In this document: positions 9,784 to 18,321 of the stretch, one piece after another
How positions within the stretch are numbered: position 1 is the first letter of the stretch
Layout: every line of letters begins with the position of its first letter
The notes under the pieces: generated by a model
The model's input: only the letters and a program-made list of their open reading frames with translations
The model's database searches: none
What the model was told of the DNA's origin: nothing
NCBI RefSeq assembly: GCF_000143415.4
Contig: NW_003314324.1
Location: forward strand, 319,811 to 383,810
Length of the DNA stretch: 64,000 nucleotides
Origin: Selaginella moellendorffii
Taxonomy: Eukaryota; Streptophyta; Lycopodiopsida; Selaginellales; Selaginellaceae
Direction of reading: 5' to 3'
Translations under genes and position numbers: made by a program

Positions 9784-11286
9784 ATGGTGCTTTTGTTTTG
9801 CGGTGCTATGCTTGCTCTATACTTCATCCTTTGCAATGCGAGAACTCTTACAAGATTACCACCAGGTCCAATCTCTGTGCCAATATTTGGATCCATTTTC
9901 TTTCTAAGATATCCACTCCATTGCTGTTTCGCAAGCCTTGGCAAGATCTATGGCCCGATCATCCACCTGAGAGGTGGAGTGGTGGACTACATTGTTATCA
10001 ACTCGATCACCATAGCCAGGGAGGTCTTGATCACTCACGATTTGGAGTTTGCTTATCGCCCAGCTAGTAAGTTTGGAGAGTACTTCAGCTATGGCTTCAA
10101 AGACATTGCTCTTGCTCCATATGGTGAGTCCTGGAAGAACCTCAAGCAAATCACGAGCAGGCACGTGATGAGCAACACGAGGCTGGATGGTGTTGCGTGG
10201 ATGTACGAACTAGAGATGGCGAAATCTATCAAAGCCATTCATAGCTCTGGCGATCATGCTCCCGTCAACCTGACCGATGCAGTCGGCAAGTTTATCTCGG
10301 ATGCATTTTGTATGATTCTCTTTGGCAGCACAGAAGTGAGAGTTTTGGATCTGGTAGCCCAAATCGGAAAGCAAGCAATCAACGTGAACATTGGAAACTT
10401 GTTCCCAGCGCTGGATTTCCTGGATCTCCACGGAGTAAACAAGACAATGAAGGAAACTCTCATGCCAGAGCTGGAACAATTGCTAACACAAGTGATCGGC
10501 GCTCACAAGCAAAACAAGACGAGGATTGAGTCTCAAGGGGAGGAATTCGTCAGCAGAGATCTCACAGACGTGCTATTATCTCTCGAGTCCCTACCAGACA
10601 TATCAATCGTCGCACTGCTCACTGTAAGTGATACCACGCACTTTTCAGTCTGGAACTTACTCTTTGCACAGGATATACTTGTCGCTGGAGTTGACACGAT
10701 CAAGTGGACAGCAGTCTGGGCCATGGCCGAAGTTCTAAGAAATTCCAGAGTGATGGAAAACGCACAAGAAGAAGTAAAGAACACGATAGTGAAGTCACAA
10801 CTTGTCAAGCACTCGGAACTCGTCAACTTACCTTACATCGAAGCAATCTTCAAAGAAGTGTTGCGACTACATCCAGTGGGAGCTCTTGGCGTTCCTCACC
10901 ACAATCCATCCAAGGCAACACTCGCAGGCTACGACATCCCCAAGCACTGCACCGTTCTCATCAACATCTGGGCGATCGGGCACGACCCACGGCACTGGGA
11001 CGAGCCCGAGGTGTTTCGCCCGGAGCGTTTCCTGGGCGATCAAGCGAAATCCAACCAAGAACTCATGATGCCATTCTCTGCCGGGAGGAGAACTTGTCCG
11101 GGCATACCAATAGCTTCCCGCGTGGTTCCTTTTGTGGTTGCAAGCTTGCTCCATGCGTTTGATTGGAAGAGTGAAGGCGAGATCGATTTGTCCGAGAGGT
11201 CGTCTGGAACTCTCTCGTGTATGCCGGCGTCCGAATTGGTGGCATTCGCATCGGCAAGGCTCGAAACGTCTGTCTATGCCTGTTGA
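9784..11286 (+). CDS. Cytochrome P450, A-type (CYP71 clan)
   Basis: Two exons, 9784-10623 and 10672-11286, give a 484-residue microsomal monooxygenase, a usual size. ATG 9784 has an ACCATGG context and starts an N-terminal membrane anchor (residues 1-18) followed by the hinge LPPGP. The I-helix reads AGVDT, the K-helix EVLRLHP (ExxR), the PERF segment FRPERF, and the heme loop FSAGRRTCPG with the ligand Cys near residue 422. The C-helix has WKNLK, so the usual WxxxR is WxxxK. The 48-bp intron (GTAAGT...CACAG) is a multiple of three with no stop, so retention would add 16 residues before the I-helix. Clan assignment rests on the A-type heme loop and gene form; the substrate cannot be told. It is the only intact copy of five in the cluster. 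A tail of one P450 3' end is reused at the 11960 junction. Confidence 0.9.
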   Translation: MVLLFCGAMLALYFILCNARTLTRLPPGPISVPIFGSIFFLRYPLHCCFASLGKIYGPIIHLRGGVVDYIVINSITIAREVLITHDLEFAYRPASKFGEYFSYGFKDIALAPYGESWKNLKQITSRHVMSNTRLDGVAWMYELEMAKSIKAIHSSGDHAPVNLTDAVGKFISDAFCMILFGSTEVRVLDLVAQIGKQAINVNIGNLFPALDFLDLHGVNKTMKETLMPELEQLLTQVIGAHKQNKTRIESQGEEFVSRDLTDVLLSLESLPDISIVALLTVSDTTHFSVWNLLFAQDILVAGVDTIKWTAVWAMAEVLRNSRVMENAQEEVKNTIVKSQLVKHSELVNLPYIEAIFKEVLRLHPVGALGVPHHNPSKATLAGYDIPKHCTVLINIWAIGHDPRHWDEPEVFRPERFLGDQAKSNQELMMPFSAGRRTCPGIPIASRVVPFVVASLLHAFDWKSEGEIDLSERSSGTLSCMPASELVAFASARLETSVYAC

Positions 11287-11639
11287 CACCGAGAACGTTG
11301 CCTTTGAAGGTGCTCTCGGCAGGCCATGGTGTTCGAATGATCATAATCACTTCATGTTCTACGAAAATCCCCTCTCTCATCCAAATGCCCGGTCAAGGCA
11401 ACTGCTGATACTAGCTTCGTCAACTATGCCCAACGCTACTAAGAGAAACCCTTTACAACTTACAACTTAGACACACCCAATTCTAAAACGTTTTCCTTTT
11501 CTCAAACCCCACCAGATGCCATCTTTGGGCATATGTTGCAAGTATGATGTTTCACGACGCTAGATAATACCCGAGATCAAACAACGCTGTCACCATTTTT
11601 ATACATTTCAATTAAAAGGTTGTGAAGAATCAAGCCGCA
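11287..11639. other. 3' flank of P450, duplicated at 16920-17280
   Basis: No gene. The segment is almost the same as the flank of P450 pseudogene D, and a third short copy of part of it (about 11934-11972) sits at the junction with PPR fragment 3. Confidence 0.6.
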
Positions 11640-11905
11640 ACTTGAGCATTTGTACAAGGGAGCTAAAAGTCGTCCTGCCCTGCGCTGGCGGTGGCGATGG
11701 ATCTACCAGACCCCTAACCCTAGTCCCGGGAGTAAATCGAGCTCGCCCATCATAGACATCACTGGGCTTGATGATCGATCGCGTCTCCGGGCTCATTGGC
11801 ACCTCCCGCCGCCTAAGCCAATCCAAGAGCGCCGAGCCTCGTCCGGGTCGGCGGCCCTGGAATTGGGGATTCTGGATCCCTCGCCGCCGGCGACGAAACG
11901 TCTGT
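11640..11905 (-). pseudogene. Truncated copy of the U-box-like gene (parent 17398-18207)
   Basis: The minus strand reads SALLDWLRRREVPMSPETRS and IIKPSDVY, matching the C terminus of the 17398-18207 protein. Bases equivalent to roughly 17515-17772 are missing, and after a patch matching about 17773-17825 the similarity ends and passes into P450 3'-end sequence. Only the 3' end of the parent is represented. Confidence 0.82.
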
Positions 11906-11972
11906 CGACAACGTTGTCTTTGAATTGCGCGCTTCATGTTCTACGAAAATCCCATCTCTCATCCAAATGCCC
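11906..11972. other. Duplication junction: P450 3' tail joined to PPR sequence
   Basis: A shortened piece of the P450 3' end and flank (matching parts of 11262-11392) runs to tccaaatgcccgg and continues without a break as PPR sequence matching 4724 onward. At the parent sites both sequences carry the near-identical word tccaaatNcccgg, so the join lies inside about 12 matching bases. Confidence 0.8.
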
Positions 11973-13398
11973 GGGGCGAGCATAGGCTGCGATCATCGCC
12001 CGGAGTGGCATCTCATCAAAAACTGTTTTTGCGCACTCCACCATCTCGGCCTGCGAGTATCCGACCACCATCGTCGTCCCCCGCTGCGGCATCCCGTCAA
12101 ACAGCCCCTTTGCTTCCTCCATCTCGCCTCTTCTTGCGTAAGCCTGGATCAAGGTCGTGAATGACACGACGTTCCTCCTCGGCATCATCTCGAACACGTC
12201 CCTGGCTTGTTTTACGTGACCATCTTGAGCATACGCTTGAACCATCGAGTCCCACGATGAGGCATCCGATCAAACGGCCTTCGCTTGGACAAGCTCGCCT
12301 CTCTCCACGCTCGACTGGAGCATCACATTCCAGGAGATGGAGTTTCATCTTGTAAAACAGCTCCCGGGCCTCCTCCACGCGACAGTGATCCGCGTACGCT
12401 GTGATGAGCGCGTTCCAAGTTTCCAAGTTCCTGTCCGGCATCCGACCAAAGATGGTCTTTGCGTCTTCAAGGAAACCATGACTGGCGTAAGCGTTCATCA
12501 TCGTCGTCCACGCGATCGCGTCGGGGCATTGGATTTTCTCGAACAAAACTCTCGCTTCTTCCAAGTCTCCATTCTCGGCGTGGCCCTGGAGCATTGCCGT
12601 AGAGGCCACGACGTTCTCCATCGGCATCCTCTCGAACAAAGCTCTGGCCTCGGCAATCTCTCCTCCAGCAACGTAAACCCGGATCATCGTCGTCCACGAC
12701 ACCGAGTCTCGCAAGATCATTCTCTCGAAAACCTCTCTCGCCAGATCAAGTTGCCCGTTTCTGGCATATCCCGCCACCATAGCGTTCCACGAAACCACAT
12801 CCTTGAGCGGTATGCAATCGAAGAGCTTCTTTGCCTTTACATTAATCCAGCCTTTGCATGACCCGTGATCATAGCGCTCCACACGATCACATTCTTGTGA
12901 GGCATCGAATTAAACAGCTCTGTCGCTCGACACAGATCCCCCGCCTTGGCAAATGCGGAAACCACGGTTGTCGACGAGACGATATCCGGTGATGGCATCG
13001 CTCTAAACACTTCCATCGCTCTTTCCAATTTCACGTAGGCCTGGATCATTCCATTCCATGACACTCGATCCTTTCTGGGCATGCTCTGGAACACGCATCT
13101 TGCTTAGGCAATATCCCCGGTTCGGGCATATGCCGCAAGGAGGATGTTCCACGACACCAAGTTCCTGTCGCTGATCCGATCGAACACTGCTCGAACCTCC
13201 TCCACGATGCCGCACTTTCCATACATTTCAATCACAAGATTCCACAGATGCAAGCTTTCTTTCAGGTCCTTGTTCCGTTCTATCCTCGCATGGACTTTCC
13301 TCGCCTCGCGCAAGTTCTTCGAGTTGCCGATTTGATGGACCGGACGAGAGTATTAAAATCGCCTTGCGGTGGAATCGCCGGGAATCCCTGGATCATTA
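11966..13398 (-). pseudogene. PPR pseudogene fragment 3 (N-terminal two thirds)
   Basis: This is a close copy of 4724-6219 of the intact PPR gene, from MIQGFPAIPPQGDFN near 13398 to the repeat cut at the junction. Numerous short deletions, about 6-20 bases each, break it: for example a 12-base loss near 12074, others near 12000, 12255 and 12345, and one at 13028. The C-terminal third, including the E motif, is absent. Long in-frame parts remain (12882-12097), so transcripts could be mistaken for a PPR gene. Confidence 0.9.
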
Positions 13399-13539
13399 AT
13401 TTTCTACACCATCCCAGATATTCCTCGCTCTGGCTTGACAATGGATCATTAGAATCCAATATTTTCAATTGAGATTTTGTTTTGACTTTATACCTTTGGG
13501 TTTATAAATCGCCATTCATACACGGGAGATTGATTTATT

Positions 13540-14335
13540 CCGTGCTTGCTCTACACTTCATCCTTTGCAATGCGAGAACTCTTCGAAGATTACCACCAGG
13601 TCCGCTAATTGTTGGATCCATTTTCTCTCTAAGATATCCACTCCATCGCTGTTCCCGATCATCCACCTGAGAGGTGGAGTGGTGGACTACATTGTCATCA
13701 ACTCGATCGCCATAGTCAGGGAGGTCTTGATCACTCGCGATTTGGAGTTTGCTTATCCCCCAGCTAGTAAGTTTGGAGAGTACTTCAGCTATGGCTTCAA
13801 AGACATTGACTCTTGGTCCAGTCCTGGAAGAACCTTAAGCAAATCACGAACAGGCACTTGATGAGCAACACAAGGCTGGATGGTGTTGCGGGGATCTACG
13901 AACTAGAGATGGCAAAATCGATCAAAGCCATTCACAGCTCTGGCAATCATGCTCCCGTCAACCTAACTGATGCAGTCAGCAAGTTTATCTCGGATGCATT
14001 TTGTATGATTCTCTTTGGCAGCATAGAGGAGAGAGTTTTGGATCTGGTAGCCCAAATCGAAAAGCAAACACTCAACGTCAAGTCAGAACCTGTCAAGCAC
14101 TCGGACCTCGTCAACTTACCTTACATTGTCCTCACCACAATCCATCCAAGGTAACACTACGACATCCCCAAGCACTGCACCGATCTCATCTCATATGGCA
14201 CTGGGACGAGCCCGAGGTGTTTCGCCCGGTGCGTTTCCTGGGCGATCAAGTAAATCCAACTCGGGCATGCCCGTGTGGTTCCTTTTGTGGTTGAAAACTT
14301 GCTCGCAGGCGAGATCAATTTGTCCTAGAAGTCTG
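13540..14335 (+). pseudogene. Cytochrome P450 pseudogene C
   Basis: Preceded by the same 140-bp head-to-head spacer as at 6219-6361 but joined to the anchor-region sequence of pseudogene B. It shares all of B's large deletions (I-helix block, K-helix, heme loop) and the break near 13805, and has further losses: the LGKIYG segment near 13653 and about 10 bases near 14272. It derives from a B-like ancestor. Confidence 0.88.
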
Positions 14336-14344
14336 AATCTCTCT

Positions 14345-14700
14345 CGTGTTCCTGGCATATCCTGCCACCATGACGTTCTGCAAAACCATATCCTTGAGAG
14401 GCATGCGATTGAAGAGCTTCTTTGCCTCTTCCAGTTTCCAAGCCTTTGCATAACCTGTGATCATAGCATTCCATGTGATCACATTCTTATAAGGCATCGA
14501 ATGAAACAGCTCCATCACTCCCGCTTTGGCAAATGCAGCTACCATGGGGATGACATTGCTCTAAACACTTCGAACACTCTTTCAAAAGCCTGTTTTTCAT
14601 GTAGGTCTTGATCATTCATTCCATGGCACTGGATCTTTCCTGGGCATACTCAGGAACATGCATCTTGCATGAGCAATCTGATCGAACACTACTTAACACA
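14345..14700 (-). pseudogene. PPR pseudogene fragment 4
   Basis: Duplicate of fragment 2 (8700-9070), with the same diverged repeats (MPYKNVITWNAMITGYAKA) plus an additional deletion near 14545. Confidence 0.82.
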
Positions 14701-15459
14701 AACTGATTGAACTTTACTTAAGACAAACTAAGGGAATATTTTAAGAATATTCTATGATTTCGGGATTTTAGACTAACCTAATGAATATCATGTTCTTTTA
14801 GGGATGGTTTAAGAGTGGGATATAGATATAGTCATGATGAAGAGGAAGAGATTTTTTATGATGTTGTCAAAAGGCAAAAAAGTTAAATTTCTAAGATTTA
14901 AAGTGATATTAAAAAGGTTAAGGATTCTATCAATCTCATTAAGACTTTCTTGCTTTACATGCACCTTCAAAATTTGAATCAATTTAGTATCTATGATTAC
15001 TATTGGTACATCAAGCATGTAATGGAATAGAAGTTATCACCTTGATGTTGTGCAACTAGGAGGTTAGAGTAGCTATATAATTTGATGCCACATAACAAAA
15101 TTAGTCTATTTAAGACAAAAAGTTAATTGCTACTATAAAGGAATAATAATATTATTTGTATGAATTGGATTTCTATATGGATTTAGGTTATTAATCTTTC
15201 CAATATTTCAATTGTTAAAAGGATCTTTAAGACCACCTTACTCATTGACAAAAGTTCTTACAAAAGATGTCTTTTAAGATTTGGTATAAGTATGGAGATG
15301 CCAATAAAGTTGCTAATACATTATATTAATTGGGCGATAGTACAATTCAATCTAAACACAACCTAGTATTTTCAAAACACATTTGGATTGTGTTACCTTT
15401 TTAGCACAGGATTTGAAACCAGGACCTTTGGGTTTCACTCTAGATTGATTTATTCCACC

Positions 15460-16919
15460 ATGGTGCCTTTGTTTTGCGGTGCTATGCTTGCTCTATACTT
15501 CATCCAAGAACTCTTACAAGATTACCACCAGGTCCAATCTCTGTGCCAGTATTTGGATCCATTTTCTCTCTAAGATATCCACTCCATCGCTGTTTCGCAA
15601 GCCTTGGCAAGATCTATGGCCCGATCATCCACCTGAGAGGTGGAGTGGTGGACTACGTTGTCATCAACTCCATCGCCATAGCCAGGGAGGCCTTGATCAC
15701 TCGCGATTTGGAGTTTGCTTATCGCCCAGCTAGTAAGTTTGGAGAGTACTTCAGCTATGGCTTCAAAGACATTTGCACCATATGGTGAGTCCTGGAAGAA
15801 CCTCAAGCAAATCACGAGCAGGCACTTGATGAACAACACGAGGCTGGATGGTGTTGTGGGATCTACGAACTAGAGATGGCGAAATCGATCAAAGCCATTC
15901 ATCATGCTCCCGTCAACCTGACCGATGCAGTCGGCAAGTTTATCTCGGATGCATTTTGTATGATTCTCTTTGGCAGCACAGATGAGAGAGTTTTGGATCT
16001 GGTAGCCCAAATCGAAAAGCAAACACTGAACGTGAACACTGGAAACTTGTTCCCAGCGCTGGATTTCCTGGATCTCCACGGAGTAAACAAGAGAATGAAG
16101 GAAACTCTCATGCCAGAGCTGGAACAATGCTAACACAAGTGATCGGCACTCACAAGCAAAACAAGGCGAGGATTGAGTCTCAAGGGCAAGAATTCGTCAG
16201 TAGAGATCTCACACACGTGCTACTATCTCTCGAGTCCCTTCAAGACATATCAATCGTCGCACTGCTCACTGTAAGTGATACCACGCACTTTTCAGTCTGG
16301 AACTTACTCTTTGCACAGGATATACTTGTCGCTGGAGTTGACACGATCAAGTGGACAGCAGTCTGGGCCATGGCCGAAGTTCTAAGAAATTCCAGAGTGA
16401 TGGAAAACGCACAAGAAGAAGTAAAGAACACGATAGGGACATCACAACTTCTCAAGCACTCGGACCTCGTCAACTTACCTTACATCGAAGCAATCTTCAA
16501 AGAAGTGTTGCGACTCCATCCAGTGGGAGCTCTTGGCGTTCCTCACCACAATCCATCCAAGGCAACACTCGCACATCCCCAAGCACTGCACCGTTCTCAT
16601 CAACATTTGGGCGATCGGGCACGACCCACGGCACTGGGACGAGCCCGAGGTGTTTCGCCCGGAGGGTTTCCTGGGCGATCAAGAGAAATCCAACCAAGAA
16701 CTCATGATGCCATTCTCTGCCGGGAGGAGAACTTGTCCGGGCATGCCAATAGCCTCCCGCGTGGTTCCTTTTGTGGTTGCAAGCTTGCTCCATGCGTTTG
16801 ATTGGAAGAGTGACGGCGAGATCGATTTGTCCGAGAAGTCGGGAACTCTCTCTTGTATGCCTGTGTCGGACTCGGTGGCATTCGCATCCGCTAGGCTCGA
16901 AACGTCTGCCTATGCCTGA
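15460..16919 (+). pseudogene. Cytochrome P450 pseudogene D (near full length)
   Basis: Closest copy of the intact P450, keeping the ATG context, intron, I-helix AGVDT, ExxR and the heme loop with its cysteine. Frames are broken by an indel after the anchor (near 15506), one near 15773, one near 15858, a single-base loss near 16128 (GAACAATTGC to GAACAATGC) and an 8-base loss near 16573. A 12-base in-frame loss lies near 15902. The recent look of the lesions suggests young decay. Confidence 0.88.
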
Positions 16920-17397
16920 CCATATGTTGATACCAAGAACGTTGTCTTTGAATTGCTCTCGGCAGGCGATGGTGTTCTAATGATCATAATCACTTCATGT
17001 TCTACGAAAGTCCCATCTCGCATCCAAATGCCCGGTCAAGGCAACTGCTGATACTAGCTTCGTCAACTATGCCCAACGCTACTAAGAAAAACCCTTTACA
17101 ACTTACAACTTAGACACACCCAATTCTAAAACGTTTTCCTTTTCTCAAACCCCATCAAGATGCCATATGTTGCGAGCATGCGCTAGATAATACCCTTTGC
17201 AAAGTAGATCAAGCACTCCTCAACGCTGTCAACCATTGTTATACATCTCAATTAAAAGATTGTGAAGATTCAAGCCGCAACTTGATGATCTGTACAAGGG
17301 AGCTATAGGTCGTCCTGCCCTGCGCTGGCGGTGGCGATGGATCTACCAGACCCCTAACCCTAGTCCCATCCTCCCGGGAGTAAATCGAGCTCGCCCA
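16920..17397. other. Flank between P450 pseudogene D and the U-box-like gene
   Basis: Duplicate of 11287-11740. No gene seen; the end is the likely 3' region of the minus-strand gene at 17398. Confidence 0.5.
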
Positions 17398-18207
17398 TCA
17401 CGAAAGGCGATAGATATCACTGGGCTTGATGATCGATCGCGTCTCCGGGCTCATTGGCACCTCCTGCCGCCCAAGCCAATCCAAGAGCGCCGAGCCGCGA
17501 TAGAGAAAGGCGTGCTCGTCCCCGTCGCGGCGCTGGCTCCGCTGGATCACCGCTAGAACGTCCTCGGCCACTGTGGAATCCGGCCACAAAAGGGGCTCCA
17601 GCGTGATGCAGCAAATCGGCGAGGAGGAATTCCCCCCACTTCCATCCCGCGCGGACCCTGTTCTTGCTCCTCCCAGCGATTTGAGGATCGCCCTCCTCGC
17701 CTCTGGAGGCATTGCCGCCACCGCCGCCCTGTGGATCCCATACTGCTTGATCAGCGCCAGCGCCACTCTCCTCTCCTCGTCCGGGTCGGCGGCCCTAGGC
17801 TTGGGGATTCTGGATCCCTCGCCGCCGCGGACAAACCCTGCCGTGAATGCCTCGATCAGATAGGTGAGGAGGAGGCAAGTGCCGCGATCCGGCGACACCA
17901 GCGTCACGATGCTCCTCATGAGCTGCTCGTCCAGGCTCCCCCGCTGGACGAAATTCTCCATCGCTCGCGAGAGGACGTGGAGGAGCTGGGATTGCTGGCC
18001 GGCCCTGAGCTTGGGATTGAGGAAGACCATAGCCTTGAAGAAGATGAGAGACATGAGATTGACGCCCCATTGCAGTAGGGACTTGCAGATCACGTCTCCC
18101 ATCACGATTGCGCTGGCCACAAGGGACGAAATCGTGATCCATAGCTCATCTGAGGCTGATCTAGCGGCGTGCTCCATCGCCGCGCCCAGTGCTATGCGGA
18201 TTGTCAT
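17398..18207 (-). CDS. Unrecognised protein with U-box-like C-terminal module
   Basis: The open frame gives 269 residues from the first in-frame ATG (18207). The frame stays open upstream to about 18321 without another ATG, so an extra 5' exon is possible. I do not recognise the family. Seen: a helical, partly hydrophobic N-terminal half (ISSLVASAIVMGDVICKSLL and a following LIFFKAMVFLNPKL), a charged middle (DPDEERRVALALIKQYGI), and a C-terminal stretch with CCITLEPL, FLYRGSALLDWL and SPETRSIIKPSDIYRL, which resembles the layout of a U-box (PITLE.., G..y....l..Wl, P.tr..i.p). That likeness is a guess and no catalytic role is claimed. The gene was copied with the P450 and PPR cluster; its broken copy is at 11640-11905. 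Confidence 0.5.
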   Translation of the reverse strand: MTIRIALGAAMEHAARSASDELWITISSLVASAIVMGDVICKSLLQWGVNLMSLIFFKAMVFLNPKLRAGQQSQLLHVLSRAMENFVQRGSLDEQLMRSIVTLVSPDRGTCLLLTYLIEAFTAGFVRGGEGSRIPKPRAADPDEERRVALALIKQYGIHRAAVAAMPPEARRAILKSLGGARTGSARDGSGGNSSSPICCITLEPLLWPDSTVAEDVLAVIQRSQRRDGDEHAFLYRGSALLDWLGRQEVPMSPETRSIIKPSDIYRLS

Positions 18208-18321
18208 CTGGGAATCGCGATCTAATCCAGCGCCGCGATCTAGCAACGAGAATTGAGTGTTTAGATAAGAGTATGCTTGCCCTAAAAGCAAAGATAAAGA
18301 ATAGAAGGGTTCACATAACAC

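Larger units (their letters stand above)
8700..11500. repeat. Left copy of segmental duplication (matches 14345-17165)
   Basis: PPR fragment, spacer, P450 and a 3' flank lie in the same order and orientation as at 14345-17165. The 3' flanks (11340-11490 and 16980-17135) are nearly identical, with only scattered differences, which argues for a fairly recent copy event. Confidence 0.85.
14345..17165. repeat. Right copy of segmental duplication (matches 8700-11500)
   Basis: Same order of PPR fragment, AT-rich spacer, P450 and 3' flank as the left copy. The right copy carries the deletions and frameshifts while the left P450 is intact. The spacer at 14700-15459 holds no gene. Confidence 0.85.
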
